A DNA stretch of 64,000 nt from Flavobacteriales bacterium (lineage in GTDB: Bacteria > Bacteroidota > Bacteroidia > Flavobacteriales_F > PHOS-HE28). Each line of letters begins with the position of its first letter. The first letter of the stretch is position 1. Below, piece after piece: positions 38,291 through 46,274 of the stretch. The stretch spans positions 68,370 through 132,369 of the forward strand of contig JADJDP010000014.1 of the NCBI GenBank assembly GCA_016702645.1, read 5' to 3'. The notes beneath the pieces were generated by a model. That model did not search any database. It was not told where the DNA came from and was given only the letters and a program-made list of their open reading frames with translations. The position numbers and the translations under genes are program-made.

Positions 38291-40267
38291 TCAGTATGCC
38301 ACCACGCGCTGCGTAAGGCGACGACCACCCACGTTCACCACCACCAAGTAGGTGCCGGAGTTCTTGGGCAGTTCCACCTGCCAGGCACGCTGGCCGTTCG
38401 GCGTGTAGCGTGAAAGCAAGGAGCCCCGCAGGTCGAACACCTCGATGCCTTCGATCCGTTCCTTTATGCCCTCGATGCGCAGCAGACCGTCGCGCACCGG
38501 ATTGGGGAAGATGCGCAAGCCGCTCTCGCGAATGTCGTCCACAGCCAAGCTCACATCCACGATGCTCTGCTCCTTCACCAGCACCGGCGTACCGTCGGCC
38601 GCTTCGTACATCGTGCGGAAGGTGTCGATCTCAGCGGTGTTGTATGCGAACATTTCTTCCATCCAACGCGGCGGTGCGCTTTGGTACCACACTTTGGCCG
38701 TGATGGTGACCGCGCCGGTGTATCCACCCATGGGGACTTGGTAGTGCGTGATGTCCGAACCGCTACCTTCACTTCCACCCTCGTATTTGTTGAAGTCGAT
38801 GTCCTCGGGCGGCACACCGGCGATCACGCAGGTATCGTACACCTCGCTGGTGGTGAAGAAGCTCAGGGGTGTCAGTCGGTTGTCCTTGAGCGGTGTGGCT
38901 GCGCGCTCCAGGACCGTGGTCTTGTCGCCGTTCACATCGCCCATCACCATCTCATAGATCTGCGCCTGGTCTTCGCTGATGATCACATCGTGGTGCGGCT
39001 CGTAGTCCGCGTCATGACCATGCACTTCATAGTCGGGTTCCCAATTGCCACTGCGGAAGATGGTGTTGCCCTCATCGTCCTGCACATGGAGTTCGATGAA
39101 CGCCCGGCGCGAAGGATAACCGCTGGGGAACTTGTGGCCCGCCAGGTTGATCAGCTTCACGTCGATGTCCGCTTGCGTTGGGGTCCGGTCCATGACGGTG
39201 GTTTCCAGCAGGAGCGTTTGGTCCTGCAGCAGGCGGGTGGTGCGTGCGATGGTACTGTCGAAGCGCACCGAACTGGAAGTGAGCATGAGCGCATCGATGT
39301 TGTCCTTCAGCAGTTCGAGCATGAACACGTTGCCGCCCACGAAATGGTGCTGGCCATAGGGGCTGCGTGGGGTGAGGAAATCGTAGAGCGCGGAGATCAC
39401 GATGCCTTCCTGCAAACGCGGCATGTGGCACCCCTGACAGGTGACGCCTCCTTCGGGATCGAGGTCCGTATTGAACGCGGAGTTGAGCCACTCGTGGTAG
39501 GTGGCCTGTTCCACGAACTCCCCGCCGGTGGGGTTGCCGGAAAGATCGGCCGTCTCGGTGATGAGCGTGTGGCAACCGGCGCAAAGTCCGGCATCGTTGA
39601 TGTGCTCGCCATGTTGCGGGTCGTAGCCAACGAAATTGGCCATGGGCGCACCGAAGACCTCCGTGTAAGGACCGAACTCCACATCGTTCGTATCGAAGCG
39701 CAGTTCACCGGAGAACAGCAGACCAATGCTATCGGGGCTCTGCATGTGGCACGACATGCAACTGACGCCGTCCAGCGCGATGGGGTCGTTGGTGAGCTCC
39801 GCGATGCTGTAGTGCCCTCCCTCCCACATGAACTTGTCATGGCGTCCCATCGGTGCATGGCAACTCGTGCATTTGTCCTCCAATGCCACTTGGTGGGCAG
39901 GGTTCACGGCTACTTCATGGCTCACCTTGGCGCGCCAGAAGGGATCGCGCGCGCTATTGCCCATCATGGTGCTGCGCCAGTTGTCACCCGGGTTCACGTC
40001 CACACCCGCAGCAGTAGCATTGGCGAACACGGGGCCGTTCGTATCCGGTCCGTGGCACCCATGGCAATCACCGCTCGCGCGGAAGTAGTGGTTCGCACCA
40101 CTGGCCAGACCGATGCCTCCACCGCGTAGCTCATCCAACTCCTCCGGACTGTGGTAGGCATGGGCCTTGGGAAGGGCACTTTCATCCCATGCCACCAGCA
40201 GGGCAATGGCCCCAACGGTACCAGCGAGCACCAGCGTCTTCAGCGGAAGGGAGCAGCGTTTCTTCAT
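38291..40267 (-). CDS. Pentahaem c-type cytochrome with T9SS type A signal (paralog 2)
   Basis: 658 residues, similar to its downstream neighbour along the whole length. N-terminal signal/anchor LKTLVLAGTVGAIALLVAW; haem sites CHGCH, CTSCH, CMSCH, CAGCH, CQGCH; then GHKFPSGYPSRRAF and a type A T9SS domain (LRIFPNPVRDGLLRI). The non-haem residues around each site (HAPMGRHDK, CHMPRL) are conserved between the pair. The paralogs probably form or feed a surface electron-transfer or redox-enzyme complex. The two di-haem peroxidases 6-10 kb away are possible partners; this is inference from context. Confidence 0.85.
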   Translation of the reverse strand: MKKRCSLPLKTLVLAGTVGAIALLVAWDESALPKAHAYHSPEELDELRGGGIGLASGANHYFRASGDCHGCHGPDTNGPVFANATAAGVDVNPGDNWRSTMMGNSARDPFWRAKVSHEVAVNPAHQVALEDKCTSCHAPMGRHDKFMWEGGHYSIAELTNDPIALDGVSCMSCHMQSPDSIGLLFSGELRFDTNDVEFGPYTEVFGAPMANFVGYDPQHGEHINDAGLCAGCHTLITETADLSGNPTGGEFVEQATYHEWLNSAFNTDLDPEGGVTCQGCHMPRLQEGIVISALYDFLTPRSPYGQHHFVGGNVFMLELLKDNIDALMLTSSSVRFDSTIARTTRLLQDQTLLLETTVMDRTPTQADIDVKLINLAGHKFPSGYPSRRAFIELHVQDDEGNTIFRSGNWEPDYEVHGHDADYEPHHDVIISEDQAQIYEMVMGDVNGDKTTVLERAATPLKDNRLTPLSFFTTSEVYDTCVIAGVPPEDIDFNKYEGGSEGSGSDITHYQVPMGGYTGAVTITAKVWYQSAPPRWMEEMFAYNTAEIDTFRTMYEAADGTPVLVKEQSIVDVSLAVDDIRESGLRIFPNPVRDGLLRIEGIKERIEGIEVFDLRGSLLSRYTPNGQRAWQVELPKNSGTYLVVVNVGGRRLTQRVVAY

Positions 40268-40368
40268 GGAAGGTTCCTTGCGGTCGGCAAAATACGGTGT
40301 GTGCGACTGCCGTAGCTACCCACACATACGCGATGCTTGTCTTCGAACAACGATCCCGGTCGCCGGGT

Positions 40369-42078
40369 TCACAGGCGATCCAACTCTTCGCTCACGAACG
40401 CCGCGAGTTCGGCGATGTGCTCCCTCGAAAAGTCGAATCGCACCCCGGCAGCCGCGTAGATCTCCGGCAGGGTGCGGGTATATCCGAGCTTCAGCGCATG
40501 CATGTACGCTTCCACCGCCGCCTGCGGGTCTTGTTTGTAGTTCCTCCAGAGCCCGATGGCTCCCAGTTGGGCAATGGCATACTCGATGTAGTAGAAGGGA
40601 AGCTCGAAGATGTGGAGTTGCTTGTGCCAAAGCGAAGCGCGTTGGGTCTCCAGACCACTCCAATCCACCACGTTACCGGAGAACCGTGAATGCGTTTCCA
40701 CCCAAGCCGCGGAACGCTGGGCCATCGTCCATTCCGGGTGTGTGTACACCGCATGTTGGAACGCATCCACGGTTGCCACCCACGGGAGAATGGTCAGTAC
40801 GCGCTCCAGTTGGTCACGCTTGGCGCGTCGCAGGTCGTCCGCATCGGGATAGACCAAGTGCCAATGGTCCATGGTGAGCAATTCCATGCCCATGCTCGCC
40901 AACTCAGCCACTTCGCTGGGGAAGCTCTTGAAACCCGTGATCGGTAGCGGGTGTGTGAGGAAGGAATGCACCGCATGTCCACCTTCATGGAACATGGTGA
41001 TCACGTCATCCGTGGTGCCAACCGCGTTCATGAAGATGAAGGGCGCGCCTGTTTCGTACAGCGGATAATTGTAACCGCCCGGGGCCTTTCCCGCCCGCGA
41101 CCCCAGGTCCAACCGGCCCATGCCGCGCATGGTTCGAATGCACTCGCTGAAATACGGGTGCAACTTGCCGAATACCGTTTCCGCCAAGCCGATCAGTTCC
41201 GCATCGGAACTGAAGGGACGCAGTGGCGGCTCTCCGGAAGGATCCACTTGCAGGTCCCATGGGCGCAGGTTGTCCACACCAAGGCTCTGCATCCGCTCTC
41301 GTTCAAGTCGCTCCACGATCGGTACGACCTCATGCTCCACGCTCGCATGGAAGGCGATCGCATCCGCAGGGGTGTGGTCGAATCGACCCAAGGCATTGTA
41401 GCTGTGGTCCCGGAAATTCGGCGCACCAGCGTTCAGGGCAATGGTATGCCTGCGTGCCACCATGTCGTGGAACAGCGCGTCCAGCTTGTCCGCATCTTCC
41501 AGCCTTCGGTTGGCCATAAGGCGGTGGATCGCCTCCCGATCGATGCGATCGGTGCTTTCCAGGACGGCAGCGGCTTTGGGCAGGGTGATGGTCTCCCCCT
41601 TCCATTCCACCGACATCGCCCCGATGGTCGTGCTGTAGGTCTGCGCCAGATTGCGCAACTCGGTCTGCAACGGCACGTTCGCCTCGCGGAAGATGCGCAG
41701 TTGCTCCCGGATGCCCCGGAAGTAGACAGGGTAGCCGTCGCCTTGGAGGTCCTCCAAGAACGGCAGGGCCATGAGCTTGCGGTGCAGTTTATCCGTGGCT
41801 TCTTCCGTCAGGGGAAGGACCTCGTTCACGAACTTCTGGTAGCTGGCCGCAGCGATCTCGTCACGCGTATCAAGCGTCATGCGGATGTAGCGCCACGCAC
41901 CTTCCTCGCTGAGCGCGGCCTCCAGCTCGCTGAGATCCTTCAGCCAGCGTTCGAGTTCACCAACGGATGCGATGACACGTTCAGCCAGCTCATCGAAATA
42001 GGAAACGACGGCTGCGCGTTCGCCCAGTGCCGCTTGTGCCGGGAGATAGGTGCGCGGGGACTGCGCGAGCACCTCCAT
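40369..42078 (-). CDS. M3 family oligoendopeptidase (PepF-like)
   Basis: A 569-residue zinc endopeptidase of the oligoendopeptidase F type, expected to cut short peptides in the cytoplasm (no signal peptide seen). The thermolysin-type motif MFHEGGHAVH gives two zinc His and the catalytic Glu (HEGGH at 364-368). The third ligand is the Glu of PSEVAE (389 or 392). The length matches the family. It starts 3 nt downstream of the DUF5606 gene, so the two form an operon. Confidence 0.9.
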   Translation of the reverse strand: MEVLAQSPRTYLPAQAALGERAAVVSYFDELAERVIASVGELERWLKDLSELEAALSEEGAWRYIRMTLDTRDEIAAASYQKFVNEVLPLTEEATDKLHRKLMALPFLEDLQGDGYPVYFRGIREQLRIFREANVPLQTELRNLAQTYSTTIGAMSVEWKGETITLPKAAAVLESTDRIDREAIHRLMANRRLEDADKLDALFHDMVARRHTIALNAGAPNFRDHSYNALGRFDHTPADAIAFHASVEHEVVPIVERLERERMQSLGVDNLRPWDLQVDPSGEPPLRPFSSDAELIGLAETVFGKLHPYFSECIRTMRGMGRLDLGSRAGKAPGGYNYPLYETGAPFIFMNAVGTTDDVITMFHEGGHAVHSFLTHPLPITGFKSFPSEVAELASMGMELLTMDHWHLVYPDADDLRRAKRDQLERVLTILPWVATVDAFQHAVYTHPEWTMAQRSAAWVETHSRFSGNVVDWSGLETQRASLWHKQLHIFELPFYYIEYAIAQLGAIGLWRNYKQDPQAAVEAYMHALKLGYTRTLPEIYAAAGVRFDFSREHIAELAAFVSEELDRL

Positions 42079-42081
42079 GGA

Positions 42082-42633
42082 TCAGCTACCGCGTTGTCCG
42101 CCACGGCGTACGGCCGCTGCTTTCGGGGGGCCGCTGGCACCGCTCGCCTTCGGAGCTTTGGCCGCCGTACCTGCCTTGGCCTTCTTGGTGGTAGCCTTCT
42201 TGGGCTTGGCCTCCTCCTTCACCTCAGCCTTCTCTTCCTTGGCGTCCTCCTTCTTGGCGAACTCTCCGGCTTTCAGCAACTGCGCGTACCACGTGAAGAG
42301 CTTGCGCACATCGCTGGCGTAGATGCGGTCCTTGTCGGCCGTAGGCAATGCCTTCAGCAATTCAGCCCACAAGGCTCCATCATCGCTCTTCGGATCCGCA
42401 GCAGCGCCGCCACCGGTAACCTCGTAGAGCTTGGTGAGCACGTCCTTGAGCAGGACATCATCACCCGTGGTGAACATGCTGATCTCTTCCAAGCTGCTCA
42501 CCTTCACGCTCATGGGCACAGGAAAACGCTTGTTGTCCAAAAGCGATTCCACGATGAGGGCTTGGCGGCCTTGGGCCACCACGCGGTGCAAACCCGGTTT
42601 TCCGGCTACGGTGATGATCTTGGTCAGGTCCAT
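42082..42633 (-). CDS. DUF5606 family protein with basic Lys/Ala-rich tail
   Basis: A 183-residue cytoplasmic protein. Residues 1-~125 match the conserved Bacteroidota DUF5606 domain by eye (MDLTKIITVAGKPGLHR, SSLEEISMFTTGDDV, DPKSDDGALWAELL). ATG 42633 is chosen because it gives this exact N-terminus. The last ~58 residues are low-complexity and charged (KKEDAKEEKAEVKEE, then KKATTKKAKAGTAAKAPKA), like nucleic-acid-binding tails of H1-like proteins. Function unknown. It is followed by the M3 peptidase at a 3-nt gap and is divergent from the sugar operon. Confidence 0.8.
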   Translation of the reverse strand: MDLTKIITVAGKPGLHRVVAQGRQALIVESLLDNKRFPVPMSVKVSSLEEISMFTTGDDVLLKDVLTKLYEVTGGGAAADPKSDDGALWAELLKALPTADKDRIYASDVRKLFTWYAQLLKAGEFAKKEDAKEEKAEVKEEAKPKKATTKKAKAGTAAKAPKASGASGPPKAAAVRRGGQRGS

Positions 42634-42722
42634 TTCTACAGGTTGGGAGCGCAAACTTAACGATGCGGAATTGGGCAGCCCCGTCGAGCACAAGATGACC
42701 CTCAGCCCTACGGGCACCCGTC

Positions 42723-42730
42723 TATCTTTG
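42723..42730 (+). promoter_or_regulatory. Candidate -7 element of the sugar operon promoter
   Basis: TATCTTTG matches TAnnTTTG exactly, 17 nt before the ATG of the first epimerase, so the leader would be very short. No clear -33 TTG at the usual spacing. Confidence 0.4.
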
Positions 42731-42747
42731 GCCGCCTTCGCCACCCC

Positions 42748-43821
42748 ATGATCACGGACCCTTCGCGCAGCACCTTGCTCATCACGGGCGGGGCCGGTTT
42801 CGTGGGTAGCAGCTTGGCGCTGCGCTGGAAGGCGAGGCACCCGAAGAGCGAGGTGATCGCCTTCGACAACCTCAAACGTCGTGGCAGCGAACTGAACCTC
42901 GGACGACTGAAGGATGCCGGGATCCGTTTCGTACACGGCGACGTGCGTTCAGCCGAAGACCTGTTGGGCCTGCCACGCATCGATGCCATGATCGAGTGCA
43001 GCGCCGAGCCCAGCGTGATGGCAGGCTACGGGGCTGGTGCCCGCTACGTGGTGGACACCAATTTGCTCGGCACCGCCAACTGCCTGGAACTGGTGGCGCG
43101 CGACAAGGCCGATCTGGTCTTCCTCAGCACCAGCCGCGTATACCCTATCGCCGCGCTGAACAATGCCATGAGCGTCCGGGATGGGCGCTTTGAAGTGCAG
43201 CAGCCGATGACGGGACTTACCGCTTCAGGACTTTCCGAGGACTTCCCGTTGACCGGGGTGCGTTCGCTCTACGGTGCCACCAAGCTTGCGAGCGAGTTGC
43301 TCATTGCGGAGTACGCGCAGATGCACGGTGTGCGCACGGTCATCGACCGTTGTGGTGTGATCGCCGGCCCCTGGCAAATGGGCAAAACGGACCAAGGATT
43401 CGTGCTGCTGTGGCTGGCACGCCATCATTGGAACCTGCCGTTGAGCTACACCGGCTTCGGTGGCGTGGGTGCGCAAGTGCGCGATGTCCTGCACGTCGCT
43501 GATCTCTGCGACCTGGTCACGTTGCAATTGGAGAACATGGAGGCGCAGAACGGCGCTTCTTACAACGCTGGCGGTGGCGTGAACAACAGCGCGGCCATGC
43601 ATGAGTTCACCGGTATCTCACAGCGCATCACGGGCAAGAAGATCGAGGTGGGCAGCGATCGCGAGGACCGTCCTGGCGACATCAAATGGTACGTGACGGA
43701 CAATTCGCGGATAACCGCCGCGACAGGATGGGCGCCCACCCGTGATCTCGATGCGGTCTTCGGTGATTCGTACACCTGGTTGAAGCAACACGACGCGCAG
43801 CTCCGCGTCATCATGGCGTGA
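42748..43821 (+). CDS. NAD-dependent sugar epimerase/dehydratase (extended SDR)
   Basis: A 357-residue extended SDR. Rossmann motif TGGAGFVGS near residues 14-22, FLSTSRVYP in the active-site strand, and catalytic Tyr/Lys in SLYGATK. The C-terminal SYNAGGGVNNS and DRPGDIKWYVTDNSRI resemble CDP-tyvelose/paratose epimerase-like enzymes that act on nucleotide sugars. First gene of a five-gene operon; the next epimerase starts 7 nt later. Exact substrate not determinable. Confidence 0.8.
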   Translation: MITDPSRSTLLITGGAGFVGSSLALRWKARHPKSEVIAFDNLKRRGSELNLGRLKDAGIRFVHGDVRSAEDLLGLPRIDAMIECSAEPSVMAGYGAGARYVVDTNLLGTANCLELVARDKADLVFLSTSRVYPIAALNNAMSVRDGRFEVQQPMTGLTASGLSEDFPLTGVRSLYGATKLASELLIAEYAQMHGVRTVIDRCGVIAGPWQMGKTDQGFVLLWLARHHWNLPLSYTGFGGVGAQVRDVLHVADLCDLVTLQLENMEAQNGASYNAGGGVNNSAAMHEFTGISQRITGKKIEVGSDREDRPGDIKWYVTDNSRITAATGWAPTRDLDAVFGDSYTWLKQHDAQLRVIMA

Positions 43822-43828
43822 TCATCAC

Positions 43829-44893
43829 ATGAGCGTCGCCCTCATCACCGGTTCGGGTGGCCTCATCGGCAGCGCCGCCGTGCGCCACTTCGCCTCGCGA
43901 TTCGAACGCATCATCGGTATCGACAACGACATGCGCAGCGTCTTCTTCGGCGCAGAGGCGAGCACGCGCTGGAACGTGGACCGCTTGAAGGAGGGCGTTG
44001 CTTCCTACGTCCATCACGACATCGACATCCGCGACCGCGAAGCGCTGGAGAAGCTCTTCAAGGAGCATGGAACCTCCATCGGTTTGATCGTTCATGCCGC
44101 AGCTCAACCAAGTCACGACAAGGCAGCGCAGATCCCCTACCTCGATTTCGAAGTGAACGCCAACGGCACCTTGAACATGCTGGAGCTAACCCGCCAGCAT
44201 TGCCCGGAGGCGGTCTTCATCTTCACCAGCACGAACAAGGTCTACGGCGACAATCCCAACTTCCTGCCGCTCGTGGAGCTGGAGACGCGCTGGGAGGTGG
44301 CCAGTGATCACCCCTACTACAAGGAGGGTATCGATGAGCACATGAGCATCGACCATACCAAGCACAGCCTCTTCGGTGCGAGCAAAGTGGCGGCGGATGT
44401 GATGGTGCAGGAATACGGTCGCTACTTCGGGATGAAGACCGGAACCTTCCGCGGCGGCTGTCTAACCGGGCCGGGACACAGCGGTGCGCAATTGCACGGC
44501 TTCCTCAGCTACTTGATGAAGTGCGCGATAACGAAAACCCCCTACACCATCTTCGGATACAAGGGCAAACAGGTGCGCGACAACATCCACAGCGACGATC
44601 TGGTGGCGATGTTCGATGCTTTCTACCAGGCGCCGCGTTCAGGAGAGGTTTACAACGCTGGAGGCGGTCGATTCGCGAACTGCAGCATGCTGGAGGCCAT
44701 CATGCTTTGCGAGCGCATCACCGGCAATAAAATGAACGTGACGCTAAGCGATGACAACCGCATCGGCGACCATATCTGGTATGTGAGCGACCTTTCGCAC
44801 TTCAAGGAGCACTATCCGGGTTGGCAGCCGCGCTACGGCATTGAGGAAACCCTGGTGCAGATCTTCGAGGAATTCAAACGACGACTGGCGTGA
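43829..44893 (+). CDS. CDP-paratose 2-epimerase-like SDR with Phe at the catalytic Tyr position
   Basis: A 354-residue extended SDR. Nucleotide motif TGSGGLIGS at the N-terminus and STNKVYGDNPNF as in RfbE-type CDP-tyvelose epimerases. Where most SDRs have YxxxK this protein reads SLFGASKVAAD, with Phe replacing Tyr and Lys kept. From memory this FGASK form recurs in a subfamily of these enzymes, so it may be a conserved specialisation rather than a loss. The stop overlaps the start of the methyltransferase gene (TGATG). Confidence 0.78.
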   Translation: MSVALITGSGGLIGSAAVRHFASRFERIIGIDNDMRSVFFGAEASTRWNVDRLKEGVASYVHHDIDIRDREALEKLFKEHGTSIGLIVHAAAQPSHDKAAQIPYLDFEVNANGTLNMLELTRQHCPEAVFIFTSTNKVYGDNPNFLPLVELETRWEVASDHPYYKEGIDEHMSIDHTKHSLFGASKVAADVMVQEYGRYFGMKTGTFRGGCLTGPGHSGAQLHGFLSYLMKCAITKTPYTIFGYKGKQVRDNIHSDDLVAMFDAFYQAPRSGEVYNAGGGRFANCSMLEAIMLCERITGNKMNVTLSDDNRIGDHIWYVSDLSHFKEHYPGWQPRYGIEETLVQIFEEFKRRLA

Positions 44894-45540
44894 TGGACCT
44901 GGACCGCATCTACGAGTACCGCTTCCGTGGGGTGGACCATGCGAAGCGTGGCATGGTGTGGGGCGAGCTCGCGCGTTTCATGCACGCCAAGCTCGGCCAG
45001 CCGCAGGTGATGCTCGACCCGGCCGCCGGCATGTGCGAGTTCATCAACGCCATGCCGGCCAGGGAGAAATGGGCGGTGGACATCAACGAACCGTTCATCC
45101 GGGCACACGCCAACAAGGACCTGCACATCGTGATCGGCGATACGCTGGTGGCCGATCTGCCGAAGAACCACTTCGACGGCGTGTTCGTCAGCAACTTCTT
45201 GGAGCACCTGCACACGCAGGAGGAAGTCGCGGCTTTCCTCACTAAGCTGCACGGCCACTTGAAGCCGGGCGGCCGCATCGCGATCATGGGCCCGAACTTC
45301 AAGTACGTGTACAAGGAGTACTTCGACTTCGCCGACCACACCGTGGTGCTCTCCGAACTCGGCGTGGCCGAGCACCTGTACGGCGCAGGCTTCGAGGTGG
45401 AGACGATCCATCCGCGCTTCCTACCCCTCTCCTTCCGTGGTGGGCTGCCGGTGAACAAGTTCCTGGTGCAGTGCTACCTCGCCATGCCATGGGCGTGGCG
45501 CTTCTTCGGCAAACAGTTCCTGCTCATCGGCCGGAAGTGA
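44893..45540 (+). CDS. Class I SAM-dependent methyltransferase
   Basis: A 215-residue protein. Motif I is VMLDPAAGMCEFI; a later acidic segment WAVDINEPFI and motif IV-like FDGVFVSNFLEHLH follow, as in class I methyltransferases. The ATG at 44893 shares a base with the preceding stop; GTG 44890 is possible. Context between epimerases and glycosyltransferases suggests it methylates a sugar or sugar-nucleotide. The next gene starts inside its stop codon region (GTGA). Confidence 0.8.
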   Translation: MDLDRIYEYRFRGVDHAKRGMVWGELARFMHAKLGQPQVMLDPAAGMCEFINAMPAREKWAVDINEPFIRAHANKDLHIVIGDTLVADLPKNHFDGVFVSNFLEHLHTQEEVAAFLTKLHGHLKPGGRIAIMGPNFKYVYKEYFDFADHTVVLSELGVAEHLYGAGFEVETIHPRFLPLSFRGGLPVNKFLVQCYLAMPWAWRFFGKQFLLIGRK

Positions 45541-46274
45541 AGCTCAGCGTGGTCATACCCGCCCACAATGAGGAGGGCAGCGTGGAGGCCACCATCCGGA
45601 GCATTGCGAGCACGCTCACCCGTGAAGGCATCGATCACGAGTTGGTGGTGGTGAACGATCACTCGTCCGATGATACCGCGGACATCCTCAAGCGTTTGCA
45701 GATCGACCTGCCCCAGCTGTGCGTGATCGAGAACCAAGGCCCGGGTGGCTTCGGATATGCCGTGCGGATGGGCCTTGCGAACTTCAACGGAGAATGCGTC
45801 GCGGTGATGATGGCCGATCTGAGCGATCCACCGGAAGATCTCGTGCGCTTCTACCGCAAGATGGGCGAGGGCTATGATTGCGTTTTCGGAACACGTTGGA
45901 GCAAGGGCGGCAAAGTGGTGGACTACCCGTGGGTGAAGAAGATGATCAACCGCACGGCCAATACCATCGTGCGCTTGGTCTTCCGCATCAAGTACAACGA
46001 TTGCACGAACGCCTTCAAGCTCTACAAGCGCGAGACGATCGAAGGCTTGCATCCGCTGATGTCCCCACACTTCAATCTCACGCTGGAACTTCCGTTGAAG
46101 GCGATCGTGCGTGGGTATAGCTATGCCGTTGTGCCCAATAGTTGGTACAACCGCAAGACCGGCGTGAGCAAACTGAAGATCAAGGAGATGGGCAGCCGCT
46201 ACTTCTTCATCCTGCTCTATTGCCTGATCGAAAAGCACTTTTCCCGCGGCGATTTCAAGAAGCCCCTGGCCTGA
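45537..46274 (+). CDS. GT2 glycosyltransferase, polyprenyl-phosphate sugar synthase-like
   Basis: A 245-residue GT-A fold enzyme. GTG 45537 is chosen: it overlaps the upstream stop and gives MKLSVVIPAHNEEGSVE, the usual GT2 start. Further motifs are VVNDHSSDDT, MMADLSDPPED (DxD-like) and FKLYKRE. The length and pattern resemble the DPM1/GtrB group that transfers a sugar from a nucleotide donor to a polyprenyl phosphate. Only weak hydrophobic stretches are present near the C-terminus. Paired with the GT-C gene that starts at its stop, it probably supplies the lipid-linked donor. Confidence 0.8.
   Translation: MKLSVVIPAHNEEGSVEATIRSIASTLTREGIDHELVVVNDHSSDDTADILKRLQIDLPQLCVIENQGPGGFGYAVRMGLANFNGECVAVMMADLSDPPEDLVRFYRKMGEGYDCVFGTRWSKGGKVVDYPWVKKMINRTANTIVRLVFRIKYNDCTNAFKLYKRETIEGLHPLMSPHFNLTLELPLKAIVRGYSYAVVPNSWYNRKTGVSKLKIKEMGSRYFFILLYCLIEKHFSRGDFKKPLA

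Noticed and set aside
36307..38316. 669-residue open frame on the + strand opposite the pentahaem cytochrome
   Set aside because: It is antisense to a gene with clear haem motifs and sorting domain; its translation has no recognisable domain and reflects codon bias of a GC-rich gene. The same applies to the 482-residue frame at 38681-40129.
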